Shown piece by piece: positions 37,377 through 47,046 of a stretch of DNA of 64,000 nt. The first letter of the stretch is position 1; each line of letters begins with the position of its first letter. This DNA is from Leptospira mtsangambouensis (GTDB lineage: Bacteria; Spirochaetota; Leptospiria; Leptospirales; Leptospiraceae), in the NCBI RefSeq assembly GCF_004770475.1, contig NZ_RQHK01000006.1:62001-126000 (forward strand). The letters run 5' to 3'. The position numbers and the translations under genes are program-made. Below the pieces are notes generated by a model that saw nothing but the letters and a program-made list of their open reading frames with translations, did no database searches and was not told where the DNA came from.

Positions 37377-38028
37377 TTCGATTTATATAATAGATTCGTT
37401 TCCCTTCGTTTCTTTTTTCTGCTTCGAAAAAGGAAACAGGGAATTCTGGTCTTTCGAATTCATATTCTTTATTGTCCCAAATAAATTTAGGAAATTTTCT
37501 AAATAAAGAAATCGTTCGTCTTGCATACGGGCCGTAATCAGTCGCAAATAACAACTTGCCACCTGGTTTCAATAGATCGTAAATTTGTTCGAGCATATGG
37601 CCTTGCATGAGTCTGTTTTTTCGGTGTTTTTTCTTTGGCCAAGGATCTGGGAAGTTGATGATGATTTTGTCAAAAATTTCTTTCTCAAGAAGTTCATCGA
37701 AAAACCACTGGAAGTTAACGGTCATATAGCGGATATTTTCCAAACCAAGCGTTTGTCGTTGTTTTTCGGTGTGGATGATTCGGTTTACCTTCTTTTCCAT
37801 CAACAAATAGCCTGTTTGGTGGTCATTCTTTGCCAATTCGATGGCAACTTCACCCCAACCCGATCCAAGTTCTAAAACAAAGTTTTGGATCTGGTCCGGG
37901 AAAGATTTTTTTAGGTCGATTTTTTTTCCCCGCTCTTTAGGTTGCAGGAGGTAGTCTGATTGATAGGAAGTTTTGGTAGTAAACTTCCAAAGTTTTTCTT
38001 GGATTTCTGGGCTAACTAACAAATGCAT
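37363..38028 (-). CDS. trmB: tRNA (guanine-N7-)-methyltransferase
   Basis: 221 residues. Forms m7G46 in tRNA using SAM. Seen: VLELGSGWGEVAIELA (SAM-binding motif I), IIINFPDPWPKKKHRKNRLM, which is the diagnostic TrmB block, and GGKLLFATDYGPYA. Length is normal. The ATG at 38028 is preceded by GGAAGGA directly, which is too close; the in-frame TTG at 38022 (third codon) has better spacing and could be the true start. Confidence 0.92.
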   Translation of the reverse strand: MHLLVSPEIQEKLWKFTTKTSYQSDYLLQPKERGKKIDLKKSFPDQIQNFVLELGSGWGEVAIELAKNDHQTGYLLMEKKVNRIIHTEKQRQTLGLENIRYMTVNFQWFFDELLEKEIFDKIIINFPDPWPKKKHRKNRLMQGHMLEQIYDLLKPGGKLLFATDYGPYARRTISLFRKFPKFIWDNKEYEFERPEFPVSFFEAEKRNEGKRIYYINRTKVN

Positions 38029-38070
38029 TCCTTCCGATGATGTATTGTCAGGATTTTTAAAAGGAACTAG

Positions 38071-39018
38071 ATGAAAATAACTCTTTTTGGTGTTCGCGGT
38101 TCACTCCCCACACCGATCTCTAAACCGGAACAACGGGAGAAAACTCTAAAGATTCTTCAGATGGCCAAAGAAGAGTGGAAAAAGGATCCCGCTTCTTTTT
38201 CGGAAGAGGAGTTTTTGAATCATTTGCCGATTCCTCTTTCCCAAGATTTGGGAGGGAACACAACTTGTGTATTCATTGAAGGGGATGGCGGCGAAAAAGT
38301 CATTTTAGATATGGGGACGGGGCTTCGGGTTCTAGGCAACCAAATGGCACCACAGGCTTTTAGTGGGGAAGATATGGACATTCATATCTTGGTTTCTCAT
38401 ACACATTGGGACCATATCCAAGGGTGGCCTTTTTTTAAACCTGGTTATTCACCTTCTTGTAATATTCACTTTTACTCATGTATTGAAAACTTAGAAGAAA
38501 GACTGATCCGACAACAACATCCTGAAAATTTTCCAGTGACCTTGCAGCAAATGGCTTCCAAAAAACATTTTCACCTTTGGAAAGAGTTTGAGTCGTATAT
38601 GTTAGGTGGTCTAAAAATTATTCCTTTTGGACTTCGCCATCCTGGGTCTTGTACTGGTTATAGAATCCGTGAAGGAAATAAAATTTTCTTATTTTGTACT
38701 GATGTGGAATATCGAGAAGAAGACCGCGAACATTTACTCAAAATGAAACCTCAGATTGCTGGTGCAGATCTCATCATCATCGATGCTCAGTACAGTACAG
38801 CTGAGGCGGAAAAAAAATTAGGTTGGGGTCACACTGCTGTCAGCAAAGCTGTTGAGTTTGCAGAAATGATGGAAATACGATCGGTGGTTCTCACTCACCA
38901 TGAACCGGATCATTCAGACCATGAAGTGGCGAGGATAATTTTAGATGAAGCAAAGTTAGTCAAACCAGGTGGTATGCAAGTTCATATTGCCCATGAAGGA
39001 CAGAAGTTTATCCTTTAA
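38071..39018 (+). CDS. MBL-fold metallo-hydrolase
   Basis: 315 residues. The metallo-beta-lactamase motif is SHTHWDHIQGWPFF (H-x-H-x-DH), later ligands are in LRHPGSCTGYR and CTDVEY, and LTHHEPDHSDHE is near the C-terminus. The start MKITLFGVRGSLPTP and the phosphodiesterase-like layout match the family of small nuclease/cyclic-nucleotide phosphodiesterase-like hydrolases in many bacteria. Substrate unknown. AAGGA lies 5 bases before the ATG. It starts 42 bases from divergent trmB. Confidence 0.85.
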   Translation: MKITLFGVRGSLPTPISKPEQREKTLKILQMAKEEWKKDPASFSEEEFLNHLPIPLSQDLGGNTTCVFIEGDGGEKVILDMGTGLRVLGNQMAPQAFSGEDMDIHILVSHTHWDHIQGWPFFKPGYSPSCNIHFYSCIENLEERLIRQQHPENFPVTLQQMASKKHFHLWKEFESYMLGGLKIIPFGLRHPGSCTGYRIREGNKIFLFCTDVEYREEDREHLLKMKPQIAGADLIIIDAQYSTAEAEKKLGWGHTAVSKAVEFAEMMEIRSVVLTHHEPDHSDHEVARIILDEAKLVKPGGMQVHIAHEGQKFIL

Positions 39019-39084
39019 GTATCAATTGGTTTTCGACTAATGTTTGTGTTTGTTTAAAATACAATCTAAATAGAATTTTTTAAA

Positions 39085-40125
39085 TCATTCATTGATCAAA
39101 TAATTGGAATGGTAACCTCTTGCTTCCCCAGACCAAATGGGACAATCTAATTTTAGATCGGCATACCAATGGATTTGATAAGGTTTTGCAAAAAACAACT
39201 GAATAAAAAATCTTAAAAACGACGAGATATTCTCCAATGCACTCATGGTTGCAATGGAGCGAGTTCGTTTGACAAGAAGAGAACATTTTCCTTCGTTAAA
39301 ATATAAAACTTCTGTTTTTGGAATCGTATAACCAGACGTAGGTTCTTTTTCCCAATCCAAAACTTCGGCTCGTTCCACTGTCCCTTCCAAAACCAGATGA
39401 CCAGAATTGTCGAGAACAGCCACTCGGCGAAAAAATCCTCCCGGAAAATCGGGAGTACCAATAAATCCTCCCGTAAAAATTCGGTATCCATCCTTAGTGA
39501 TCGATCTTACAAGTTCCCATTTTTTGGAGTATTGGTAAACGGGCTCATTGGAGAGGATATGTTCTAAACCTCCCACTCCTTTGATTTCTTCCGTGATTTC
39601 TTTGTAACGAATTGTGCCAGTGACTAGAGAAAAGGAAAAGGGGATATCGGCTTGTACAAATTTACCCTCCTCTTTCAAAGGGAACCTACCTTTGGAGATA
39701 GGAACTGAACCACGTCTTGGTTTATAATCTAATTTGATTTCCCAATCCCCATAATTCATATAAAAAGAATAAATTCCGTTTTTGTATTCCATCCAGTTTT
39801 CTCCACTCCTTTGGTAGAACTGGCCTTTCCTAAATTCGTATTCATCGGAATCAAATTCGCGGGTGGAATAAAATACTGGTTGGTCTTTTGGTTTTAAAAG
39901 TAGCGATATACCATTGTTATGTGATCCTGGACCAAAATTGCTGACAAGGAAAGTAGCAAAGAGATTGTATTTTTCATTTCGAAAGGTAAAGTTCCAGGCT
40001 TGCAGATAACCTTCATCGGGGAAGTGCTGGGTTTTAAAATCTTGGGCTAGTAGGTTTTCTTTTGGTAACAGAGTTACTAAACAAACAAACAACACCAGTC
40101 GAAAGAATTGCCGAAACACCGGCAA
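39085..40125 (-). CDS. secreted lipocalin-like protein (AttH/CrtC-like)
   Basis: 346 residues. A signal peptide with a hydrophobic core is visible (RLVLFVCLVTLLPKENLLAQ), with cleavage likely after LLAQ. The rest is beta-rich with a GVGGLEHILSNEP block and a long series of strands (YRIFTGGFIGTPDFPGGFF). The overall pattern resembles AttH/CrtC/Svf1-type double-lipocalin proteins, but the match is weak. A hydrophobic ligand or lipid is the most likely substrate. It is probably periplasmic. It starts near the small gene at 40176. Confidence 0.5.
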   Translation of the reverse strand: MPVFRQFFRLVLFVCLVTLLPKENLLAQDFKTQHFPDEGYLQAWNFTFRNEKYNLFATFLVSNFGPGSHNNGISLLLKPKDQPVFYSTREFDSDEYEFRKGQFYQRSGENWMEYKNGIYSFYMNYGDWEIKLDYKPRRGSVPISKGRFPLKEEGKFVQADIPFSFSLVTGTIRYKEITEEIKGVGGLEHILSNEPVYQYSKKWELVRSITKDGYRIFTGGFIGTPDFPGGFFRRVAVLDNSGHLVLEGTVERAEVLDWEKEPTSGYTIPKTEVLYFNEGKCSLLVKRTRSIATMSALENISSFLRFFIQLFFAKPYQIHWYADLKLDCPIWSGEARGYHSNYLINE

Positions 40126-40175
40126 ATCCTAACGGGAGTTTGTAAAAGAATCAAGGTTTTTCTTGGGGATTTCCT

Positions 40176-40550
40176 TTAAATGCGAAGGGTGCTTGGGAGG
40201 GTCAAAGCAAACAAGTCACCCAGACAAACGAGCGAAAAGACGGGATGTTCTGTATTGCCGATTTGTTTTAACCTTTCTCTTTCTTCTGCGATTCCATCGA
40301 TATGAATCCAAGTTTCGACCTGCTCTTCTGGCAAAACCCGACAGGCCACTTGGTATTCAAAAGGCCCAAGTTTTGAAAAAAAGATTTGTACCGATTCAGG
40401 AGAGGAATCGGCCAAATGGCGTCGGAAGGCATACTGTTTGGATTTGGTTTCGCCTCGCATTTCATAATAATGATTCAGAATTCGTAAGATATGTAAGAAT
40501 TCTTCTTTTTTTGTCACAAGCTCACGCCAGAGGACTTCGGTTTCTTTCAT
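40176..40550 (-). CDS. hypothetical protein
   Basis: 124 residues, unrecognised. The N-terminus has an amphipathic helix (LWRELVTKKEEFLHILRILN) and the middle is acidic, with a hydrophobic C-terminus (FSLVCLGDLFALTLPS). The plus-strand ORF over the same bases (40163-40552) is very basic and looks non-genic, so the minus strand is preferred. The gene lies 50 bases upstream of the lipocalin-like gene on the same strand and 21 bases from the divergent gene at 40572. Confidence 0.45.
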   Translation of the reverse strand: MKETEVLWRELVTKKEEFLHILRILNHYYEMRGETKSKQYAFRRHLADSSPESVQIFFSKLGPFEYQVACRVLPEEQVETWIHIDGIAEERERLKQIGNTEHPVFSLVCLGDLFALTLPSTLRI

Positions 40551-40571
40551 GACTACTGGGGTGGAAGAAGT

Positions 40572-41195
40572 TTGACTTTGGTTCCTAAAAAAGGATTCGC
40601 ACTTGAAAAATACTTTCCCCTATCCAAGATGAACGAAACAGGCATGGTCACGGAGATATTAGAAATATTCTGGAAAGAGAAACTCCGGTTTGCCCAATAT
40701 TGTTTTGATGAATTGGCTCCTTTGGATGCCAAGGCCTTTACGGAGAAAAAGACCAGCGGAAAATCTGCTGAATGGACTCTCCAACAAATGATCTCTTACG
40801 ATCGCAATTTTAGTTTTTTCCTCCCCCTCTCATTACGAATCAGCGGATTTTTCTTTTTTACAGCATTTAAAGACCAGGACATTGAAAAGGATCTAGAAGC
40901 CATCAGGGATCGGTATACACCCCCAGCATTCCCAACTCATTTTTGGGAAATTCAGATTTCCAAAGCAACAGATCTCAAAATCAAAGCGACCGACCCACAG
41001 GTAAAAGAACAATGTGAATCTTGGAAAGAGGTCCTCGTTCGATTGGAATCAAAACTTTCCGGAATTTCTGAACGAGATGCTTATAGAAAAAGATATACAT
41101 CCCTTACGGGAATTCATACCATTTCAGGAGCGATCAATAATTCTACCGAGTTTTGTCACTACCTTTGGAATTTGTATATGGTGAATTCCATATAA
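40572..41195 (+). CDS. hypothetical protein
   Basis: 207 residues, unrecognised. It is mostly helical, with EIFWKEKLRFAQYCFDELAP at the front and a hydrophobic segment at about 80-100 (FSFFLPLSLRISGFFFFTAF). The start is TTG at 40572 or 40578 with GGAAGAAG upstream; ATG at 40629 is an alternative without a good ribosome-binding site. Helix-bundle DinB-like folds were considered but no motif supports it. icd follows 45 bases downstream. Confidence 0.5.
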   Translation: MTLVPKKGFALEKYFPLSKMNETGMVTEILEIFWKEKLRFAQYCFDELAPLDAKAFTEKKTSGKSAEWTLQQMISYDRNFSFFLPLSLRISGFFFFTAFKDQDIEKDLEAIRDRYTPPAFPTHFWEIQISKATDLKIKATDPQVKEQCESWKEVLVRLESKLSGISERDAYRKRYTSLTGIHTISGAINNSTEFCHYLWNLYMVNSI

Positions 41196-41240
41196 ACGTA
41201 TTTATGCGAATCAAAAATTGAATGAGTTTAGGAGAAATCA

Positions 41241-42452
41241 ATGGGAAAAATTAAAGTAAAAACACCGCTTGTTGAGTTAGACGGCGATGAAATGACAAGA
41301 ATTATCTGGAAAGAAATTAAAGATCGTTTCATCTACCCTTATTTAGACATCACTTTAGAATACTATGACTTAGGTGTAGAATACCGTGACAAAACAGATG
41401 ACCAAGTCACTGTAGATTCTGCTAACGCGATCAAAAAACACGGCGTAGGTGTTAAATGTGCAACCATCACTCCAAACGCAGACCGAGTAAAAGAATACAA
41501 CCTAAAACAAGAATGGAAATCACCTAACGGAACGATTCGTGCCATCCTTGATGGAACTGTTTTCCGTAAACCAATCATCATCAAAAACATTCCAGCAGCG
41601 GTAAACTCTTGGAAAAAACCAATTGCGATCGGAAGACACGCTTACGGTGATATTTACCGTGACGTAGAGATCCTTGTTGATGGTCCAGGAAAAGTAGAAC
41701 TCGTTTATACTGATGCTTCTGGAAAAGAAAAACAAAGATTACTCGTAAACGATTTTAAAGCTCCGGGTGTTGCTCTTGCGATGCACAACCTAGATGAATC
41801 CATCAAGTCTTTTGCAAAGGCATGTTTCACTTACGCATTGTCTGAAAAAATCAGCATCTGGTTTGCAACTAAAGATACGATTTCTAAAAAATACCATGCT
41901 CGTTTCCGTGATATCTTTGATAACATGGCAAAAGAACAAGAAGCTGCTATGAAAGCTGCTGGTATTACTTATAGTTACTACCTCATTGATGATGCAGTTG
42001 CACAAATCATGAAAAACGAAGGTGGACAACTTTGGGCGATGATGAACTACGACGGTGACGTTATGAGTGATATGGTTGCTTCAGGGTTTGGTTCCCTTGG
42101 TCTGATGACTTCCGTTCTTGTGTCTCCAGACGGAAAATACGAATACGAAGCAGCGCATGGAACAGTGACTCGTCACTACCGTAAATACCAAAAAGGTGAA
42201 ACCACTTCTACAAACTCAGTGGCATCTATTTTTGCTTGGACGGGAGCGCTCGCGAAACGTGGGGAACTGGATGGAACTCCAGAACTTGTGAACTTTGCTC
42301 TTAAATTGGAAGAAGCAATCATTGAAACCATCGAAGGTGGCGAGATGACAAAAGACTTACTTTCACTTTCCACTGCTGCTACCAAAAAAGAATTGGATAC
42401 TTTCCAATTTATGGAAGCAGTACAAAAACGTTTGGATGCGAAACTAAAATAA
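41241..42452 (+). CDS. icd: NADP-dependent isocitrate dehydrogenase
   Basis: 403 residues. Converts isocitrate to 2-oxoglutarate and CO2 in the TCA cycle. The sequence matches the eukaryotic-type homodimeric NADP enzyme: [38 protein letters not shown] (substrate Ser and Arg), [18 protein letters not shown] (metal-binding Asp), and [12 protein letters not shown]. The ribosome-binding site TAGGAG lies 7 bases before the ATG. A hairpin terminator follows at 42466. Confidence 0.96.
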   Translation: MGKIKVKTPLVELDGDEMTRIIWKEIKDRFIYPYLDITLEYYDLGVEYRDKTDDQVTVDSANAIKKHGVGVKCATITPNADRVKEYNLKQEWKSPNGTIRAILDGTVFRKPIIIKNIPAAVNSWKKPIAIGRHAYGDIYRDVEILVDGPGKVELVYTDASGKEKQRLLVNDFKAPGVALAMHNLDESIKSFAKACFTYALSEKISIWFATKDTISKKYHARFRDIFDNMAKEQEAAMKAAGITYSYYLIDDAVAQIMKNEGGQLWAMMNYDGDVMSDMVASGFGSLGLMTSVLVSPDGKYEYEAAHGTVTRHYRKYQKGETTSTNSVASIFAWTGALAKRGELDGTPELVNFALKLEEAIIETIEGGEMTKDLLSLSTAATKKELDTFQFMEAVQKRLDAKLK

Positions 42453-42465
42453 GTTTGGCCAATTT

Positions 42466-42491
42466 CATACCCTGTCGATCGGCAGGGTATG
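42466..42491 (+). terminator. hairpin terminator after icd
   Basis: CATACCCTG pairs with CAGGGTATG (9 bp) with an 8-base loop, 13 bases after the icd stop. A T-containing tail follows. The following 190 bases are AT-rich and show no other clear site. Confidence 0.65.
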
Positions 42492-42679
42492 ATGTTTTAA
42501 CATAATAATCCCTTCCTTTTTTCCCCTTTTTTTAACTCAAATATTTCCTTGCAATTGGCTTGAGTGGTTGTAGATTCAATCTCCTTAATACAGAATAGAA
42601 CATAGGAACACTGAAATTTTTAGAGATATCATTTTTGTGAATTTCTGTTTGTGCGTTTAGTGTAAAAATTAACCAGAAG

Positions 42680-43969
42680 GTGACTCACTTAAGTGAACTT
42701 TGGAAGTCAAATAGGAAAATGATCGCTGATTTTATAGAATGGTATACGAATGAAATGCCGGAAGTGAAGTCTTCTGCAGACCTTTTTGATAAAGGGATTG
42801 GTTATTTACAAGAACAAGGTTTTCAGATTGTAAGAGTCAATATGGGAACTCGTACACTTCATCCGCAAGTGGAGTCTTTGTCTTATACATGGGTTCCAAA
42901 AAACAAAATCGAATATTTTGATGATTCCACAACTCCTTTGTTACATTCAAGATCAACAATAGAATCTGAAAATGGATTTCTTCGAGAAGTTCGTTTTCGA
43001 TTGGGATCATTGCAGACTTCTCAATTTGCGGTTAGCCCCGTTCAACATGTAATGTCTACAAAAAAGCCGTATTACTTTGGTTTTGCGGAGAATGAAGGAA
43101 AATCACGGCCTTATCCAATCCTAGATGATTTGGCTCCATTAGGTGCGACTGGTTATTTAGCTGTCCCTATTTTACAAAAAGGGACAAGTTATGCTTTTTT
43201 AAGTATGGTGACAGACAAACCAAATGGTTGGTCAACAGAAGAATGTAATTTTTTACATCAGGTTTTAAAAATCATTTCCTTACAATGGATGAGTTTCATT
43301 CAGAATGAATTAACAGAATCTTTGCTAAGTATCTACTTAGGAAAACGAACCGGCTCCACCGTGTATTCGGGGAAAATTTATTTGGGGGAACTCGACAAAA
43401 TCAAATCAGTGATTTGGTTTTCTGACATTCGCAATTATTCTGGGATGAGCGAAAAATTGTCTCCTTCTGAGATCATACAGTTGTTAAATGATTATTTTGG
43501 CTTAGCTATCCCTCTCATTGAAGCTCATGGCGGTGAAGTTTTGAAATTGTTGGGAGATGGAATTTTAGCTGTATTTCCCTATTCCGAATCTAATAAAACT
43601 TTTGTTGGTAAAAAAGTGCTTCTCGCCGTTAGGAAGTTAGGTGAAAGATTGTTTTCGCACAACCAAACCAGAGAATTAGAAGAAAAACTACCCATCCATC
43701 ATGGTGTTGGTTTGCATTCAGGGGAAATTCTTTATGGAAACATTGGCTCAACCGAAAGACTCGATTTTACAGTAATTGGGGAAGCGGTAAATTTAACGAG
43801 CCGCATTGCTGGGATGTGTGGGGAATTAGGGAAAGCAGTTTTGGCATCCGAAAGTTTGGCAGAACAAATTCCTGTACGATGGGAAGAACTTGGGGAACAC
43901 AAATTGAAAGGGATTAGTTCCCCAAAAAAAATATTCGCCATCTCGGAACGTATGAAGAGAAAAATTTAG
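42680..43969 (+). CDS. class III adenylate/guanylate cyclase with N-terminal GAF-like domain
   Basis: 429 residues. The C-terminal cyclase domain (about 235-425) has WFSDIRNYSGMSE (metal-binding Asp) and GGEVLKLLGDGILAVFP (second Asp), then a GEILYGNIGSTERLDFTVIG block. Residues 100-220 are probably GAF-like (GATGYLAVPILQKGTSYAFLS). The substrate preference (ATP or GTP) cannot be read by eye. The start is GTG at 42680 with weak ribosome-binding site; ATG at 42719 is possible. It lies convergent with the glycosyltransferase. Confidence 0.85.
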   Translation: MTHLSELWKSNRKMIADFIEWYTNEMPEVKSSADLFDKGIGYLQEQGFQIVRVNMGTRTLHPQVESLSYTWVPKNKIEYFDDSTTPLLHSRSTIESENGFLREVRFRLGSLQTSQFAVSPVQHVMSTKKPYYFGFAENEGKSRPYPILDDLAPLGATGYLAVPILQKGTSYAFLSMVTDKPNGWSTEECNFLHQVLKIISLQWMSFIQNELTESLLSIYLGKRTGSTVYSGKIYLGELDKIKSVIWFSDIRNYSGMSEKLSPSEIIQLLNDYFGLAIPLIEAHGGEVLKLLGDGILAVFPYSESNKTFVGKKVLLAVRKLGERLFSHNQTRELEEKLPIHHGVGLHSGEILYGNIGSTERLDFTVIGEAVNLTSRIAGMCGELGKAVLASESLAEQIPVRWEELGEHKLKGISSPKKIFAISERMKRKI

Positions 43970-43988
43970 GATTTTGATTTCAATTTGA

Positions 43989-44744
43989 TTAATGAATGTT
44001 TCTATATTTCCAAACCGAGTAGACCACTCGAACGGAATCTCTTAAAAAACTAAATTTAGATCCTGGGATATCTTGCCAGTCGAGGGGGAACTCCACGATA
44101 TTGAATCCATTTCTTATTAATAAAACTAATAATTGTGTATCCCATAACCAACGTAAGTCATAAATTTTATGAATAGTCTGTTTGTATGCAGATTTTTTGA
44201 AAATTTTACAGCCACATTGAGGATCATACATCTGGATTCGAAACACAAGAGTAAAATAAAATGAAAAAATTCTGTTGGTAAGGTGACGATAAAAAGACTT
44301 TTTTACATTTCTTCCCATCATGATAATTCGTGAACCTGCAAGTAAATCAATCTCAGGATGAAGGTTTATATGATTCCACGTGCGTAACACTTCCTCGGCT
44401 GGAGTGGCGCCATCGGCATCCACAAAACCATAATAATTTCCTTTCGCAACGTTTAGCCCAAATTGAATGGCTCCACCTTTTCCTAAATTGGTTTCATATC
44501 TTAATAATTGGATTTGAGGATTGGAAAGTAAATGGTTGATTTTTTGTTTTAAAATTTCGAATTCAGTAAGTGGGCTTCCATCATCGACCACCAAAAAGTC
44601 TACAGACTTAGAACCTTTAAATGTTTTTAAAAGAGATTCTAAGAATTTGGGAAGTCGCTCCGATTCACGGTAACACGGGATGACAAGACTGAGATGATTT
44701 TTAACCATGCGAACAGATAGAACGGATTTCCTGATTCCCTTCAT
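43989..44744 (-). CDS. glycosyltransferase family 2
   Basis: 251 residues of the GT2 family, dolichyl/undecaprenyl-phosphate glucosyltransferase type. Seen: LVIPCYRESERLPKFLESLL, FLVVDDGSP (DDGS), LGKGGAIQFGLNVAKGNYYGFVDADGATP (DxD-like DAD) and QCGCKIFKKSAYKQT. No C-terminal membrane helices are present. It probably attaches a sugar to a lipid carrier at the membrane. ATG at 44744 or the in-frame ATG at 44708 could be the start. Confidence 0.85.
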   Translation of the reverse strand: MKGIRKSVLSVRMVKNHLSLVIPCYRESERLPKFLESLLKTFKGSKSVDFLVVDDGSPLTEFEILKQKINHLLSNPQIQLLRYETNLGKGGAIQFGLNVAKGNYYGFVDADGATPAEEVLRTWNHINLHPEIDLLAGSRIIMMGRNVKKSFYRHLTNRIFSFYFTLVFRIQMYDPQCGCKIFKKSAYKQTIHKIYDLRWLWDTQLLVLLIRNGFNIVEFPLDWQDIPGSKFSFLRDSVRVVYSVWKYRNIH

Positions 44745-44812
44745 GCAGTGGAATATATTGATAAAGGGAAATCAAGTAAATTACTTAGTCAATAAATTCT
44801 AAGTTAAATTCT

Positions 44813-45646
44813 TTATCGAACAATGACCCATTTGCCATTCATCCAACTTAAATAAAGAGGGATGGAAGCTCCTTTTTTGGAAGTAATGATGGGTTCGCCT
44901 TTATGATCCGTGACACTTAGGATTTGGTTGTTACAGAGTAAGGTAAATTTGATGTTCTTAGTATCCAATTTCCAACTCGACCCAATGGCTTTTGTCATAT
45001 CATTTATGGATTTGAGTTCATCTGCTTCTACATACGGATAATAACGAACTTCTGAAGTGTCCTGTGCACGAAACTGGATCATTGATAGTATTTTTTTAGG
45101 ATCCTTTGTGTTTAAAATTTTAGTAAATTCGGAAGCAAACTCAAGTACCGAAGTTTCTTTTTCTTTTGTGAGAGAAATAGATTCTGCTTGTTTCCATAAC
45201 TTACTTGGTGGATCAAAAGGTGGATCAAATTCTAACTCAGTCCATTCTCCTAAGTTGGCTTGTGTTTGGTCCGGCCACTGAAAGTGTTTTAGAAGAATTC
45301 CTTCGTCAGGGAATTGTCCTTTTTGGCCTAACATAAGTTTGACTTCTGCTTCTTTTGACAGACCTTCTTTTTCTTTGCCTTTTCTTTCTGTGAGCCGAAT
45401 TTTGATTTTGTTTTTTCCTGGGATGATCCAGTAATTGATGTCTGCTTGCCCAGAGGAATCATCATTGGAAGATCCGTCTCGAACATCGTATCCGTTTGCG
45501 CTGATCTCTAAATTGACTGAATAGTTTTTGTAAGTGATGATATAATAACCTTCTTTGGGAAGTCCGAGAGAATTTGGATTTACTTCGCCAAAAATAGGCT
45601 GAATGCAGAGGGACAAAACAAGAAAAAGGAACAAGATTCTTTGCAT
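44813..45646 (-). CDS. secreted hypothetical protein
   Basis: 277 residues. A signal peptide (LFLFLVLSLCIQPIFG) with cleavage near IFGE is visible. The middle is a beta-rich segment (YYIITYKNYSVNLEISANGYDV) and the last 120 residues have an NTF2-like helical-beta pattern (FASEFTKILNTKDPKKILSM...WMNGKWVIVR). I do not recognise the family. ATG at 45646 has GGAGAA about 6 bases upstream. It is upstream of the glycosyltransferase on the same strand but separated by 68 bases. Confidence 0.55.
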   Translation of the reverse strand: MQRILFLFLVLSLCIQPIFGEVNPNSLGLPKEGYYIITYKNYSVNLEISANGYDVRDGSSNDDSSGQADINYWIIPGKNKIKIRLTERKGKEKEGLSKEAEVKLMLGQKGQFPDEGILLKHFQWPDQTQANLGEWTELEFDPPFDPPSKLWKQAESISLTKEKETSVLEFASEFTKILNTKDPKKILSMIQFRAQDTSEVRYYPYVEADELKSINDMTKAIGSSWKLDTKNIKFTLLCNNQILSVTDHKGEPIITSKKGASIPLYLSWMNGKWVIVR

Positions 45647-45771
45647 TTACGTTCTCCAACCGTTAGGTATCGGAGGATACTAAACAATAGAAAAGAATTG
45701 TCGATGAGAAATTAAATGACTGAATCTTTTTTAAAAGATTTTAGAAATTACAATCAATCGAAAGGATAAAG

Positions 45772-46524
45772 TTATAGAAATTTTTTTCCATGGCGATCGA
45801 AAAAGAAATTTGTATTACAAGTCGAACAGTGCAACCTACCATATTTTTTTGCCGGGATTGGATTACTGCAAGAAGGACAAAGGACAGTTTTGTTGATAAA
45901 AGTCGATAGACGAATATTATGTTCCAGTCGATCTAAAAATTTATATCGGATAAAGATTTGGGCGATGATAATTCCCATTAAAAAGGAGATTACTTGTCCG
46001 CCATAAACACTCCGCACTTGGTTGTGTAATTCAACAATATAGAAATAGGATTGGATGAAAATCCAAATACTGAGACTGATAAAGATTGGTATATCACGAA
46101 AGGTAGCTTTTTCAAACACCATCGTACTTTTTACATTAGGAAAAAAAACAAAGTACATCCCAAGGATTCCTGATATGACCCCAGAAGTTCCGATCACTGG
46201 AATGATAGAGTTCACATGAAATATAAAATAAGTTAGGTTCGCTAGAATTCCAAAAAATAGAAAGAGAATGAAAAAATAAAAATGTCCGACTACATCTTCT
46301 ATATTGTCAGCAAACATATATAGATAAACTGCGTTGGTAAACCATTCAGAAAAGGAAGAGTTAAAGAAAAATGAAAAAAACAAACTGAAACCAAAATCTT
46401 TTTTTGGTGTAAACGCAAATGACTCATAGTTGTCGAAGAACAACGTTAACATAGTGAGAAAAATAAAACCAAAGGTTAAGATTGGTTTTCTAAAATTATG
46501 ATTTGCTTTTTCGAATACAAACAT
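45772..46524 (-). CDS. rhomboid-fold membrane protein with zinc ribbon, catalytic His missing
   Basis: 250 residues. Several hydrophobic helices and the GTSGVISGILGMY block (Ser114) give the rhomboid nucleophile pattern. The SVYGGQVISFLMG helix, where active rhomboids have a His two residues before the GG, has Val173 instead, and the H-x4-H in the earlier helix is also absent. It is therefore probably an inactive rhomboid-like protein. The C-terminus has a zinc ribbon: CPSC (216, 219) and CSTC (233, 236). The ATG at 46524 lies 2 bases after the stop of the Imm5-like gene, so the two are probably cotranscribed. Confidence 0.65.
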   Translation of the reverse strand: MFVFEKANHNFRKPILTFGFIFLTMLTLFFDNYESFAFTPKKDFGFSLFFSFFFNSSFSEWFTNAVYLYMFADNIEDVVGHFYFFILFLFFGILANLTYFIFHVNSIIPVIGTSGVISGILGMYFVFFPNVKSTMVFEKATFRDIPIFISLSIWIFIQSYFYIVELHNQVRSVYGGQVISFLMGIIIAQIFIRYKFLDRLEHNIRLSTFINKTVLCPSCSNPIPAKKYGRLHCSTCNTNFFFDRHGKKFL

Positions 46525-46526
46525 TG

Positions 46527-47006
46527 TTAGCTGGCCTTGGACTCTGCCAATAATTGCAATAAATGATTGTATTGCCAATCCCTTTCTTTTTGGACAGAAT
46601 GTTCGGGATTCAGATTTTCATTGGCTCTAAAGACTGCTTGCACGGAATAATTGGCAGCACCTATGGCATGGGTTTTTACATGGGCGGTGGCAACAGCTTG
46701 CCCGGCTGCCCGAGCCACAGACTTTTCTGGATGATCCATCTCGATCTTTCTTGCTGTAGCATGGGAATCCAAAGCAGCCTTTCGCACCACAGCCATGTTA
46801 AACTTCCCTGTCTTAATCCATTCTTTTAATACATTTAGGGCTTCTTTGGGATGATGATCCTTGCAATTGGAATTCTCAAAATAGAAAAACACTCGTTCCA
46901 CACAATCTAGCGCCCACCGAGCTGATGTTTTGTGGTCAGTCCTGGAGAGTAAATCCATTATTCGACTGTCTTTAGTTGCAATGCTAAATTTATATTTTTT
47001 AGCCAT
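46527..47006 (-). CDS. Imm5-like putative immunity protein
   Basis: 159 residues. The sequence after about residue 85 (ALDSHATARKIEMDHPE, then ARAAGQAVATAHVKTHAIGA) is the alanine-rich helical pattern of the Imm5 immunity-protein family (putative immunity proteins near polymorphic toxins). No toxin gene is in the neighbourhood, only a rhomboid-like gene. It may be an orphan or have a different role. The ATG at 47006 has GGGA just before it. Confidence 0.65.
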   Translation of the reverse strand: MAKKYKFSIATKDSRIMDLLSRTDHKTSARWALDCVERVFFYFENSNCKDHHPKEALNVLKEWIKTGKFNMAVVRKAALDSHATARKIEMDHPEKSVARAAGQAVATAHVKTHAIGAANYSVQAVFRANENLNPEHSVQKERDWQYNHLLQLLAESKAS

Positions 47007-47046
47007 GTTCCCATCGTATCCGATCGATCTGTCTGTTAAAGCGATT

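Noticed and set aside
40163..40552. Plus-strand ORF opposite the small gene at 40176
   Set aside because: The protein is strongly basic and has no domain; the minus-strand ORF has a more protein-like composition.
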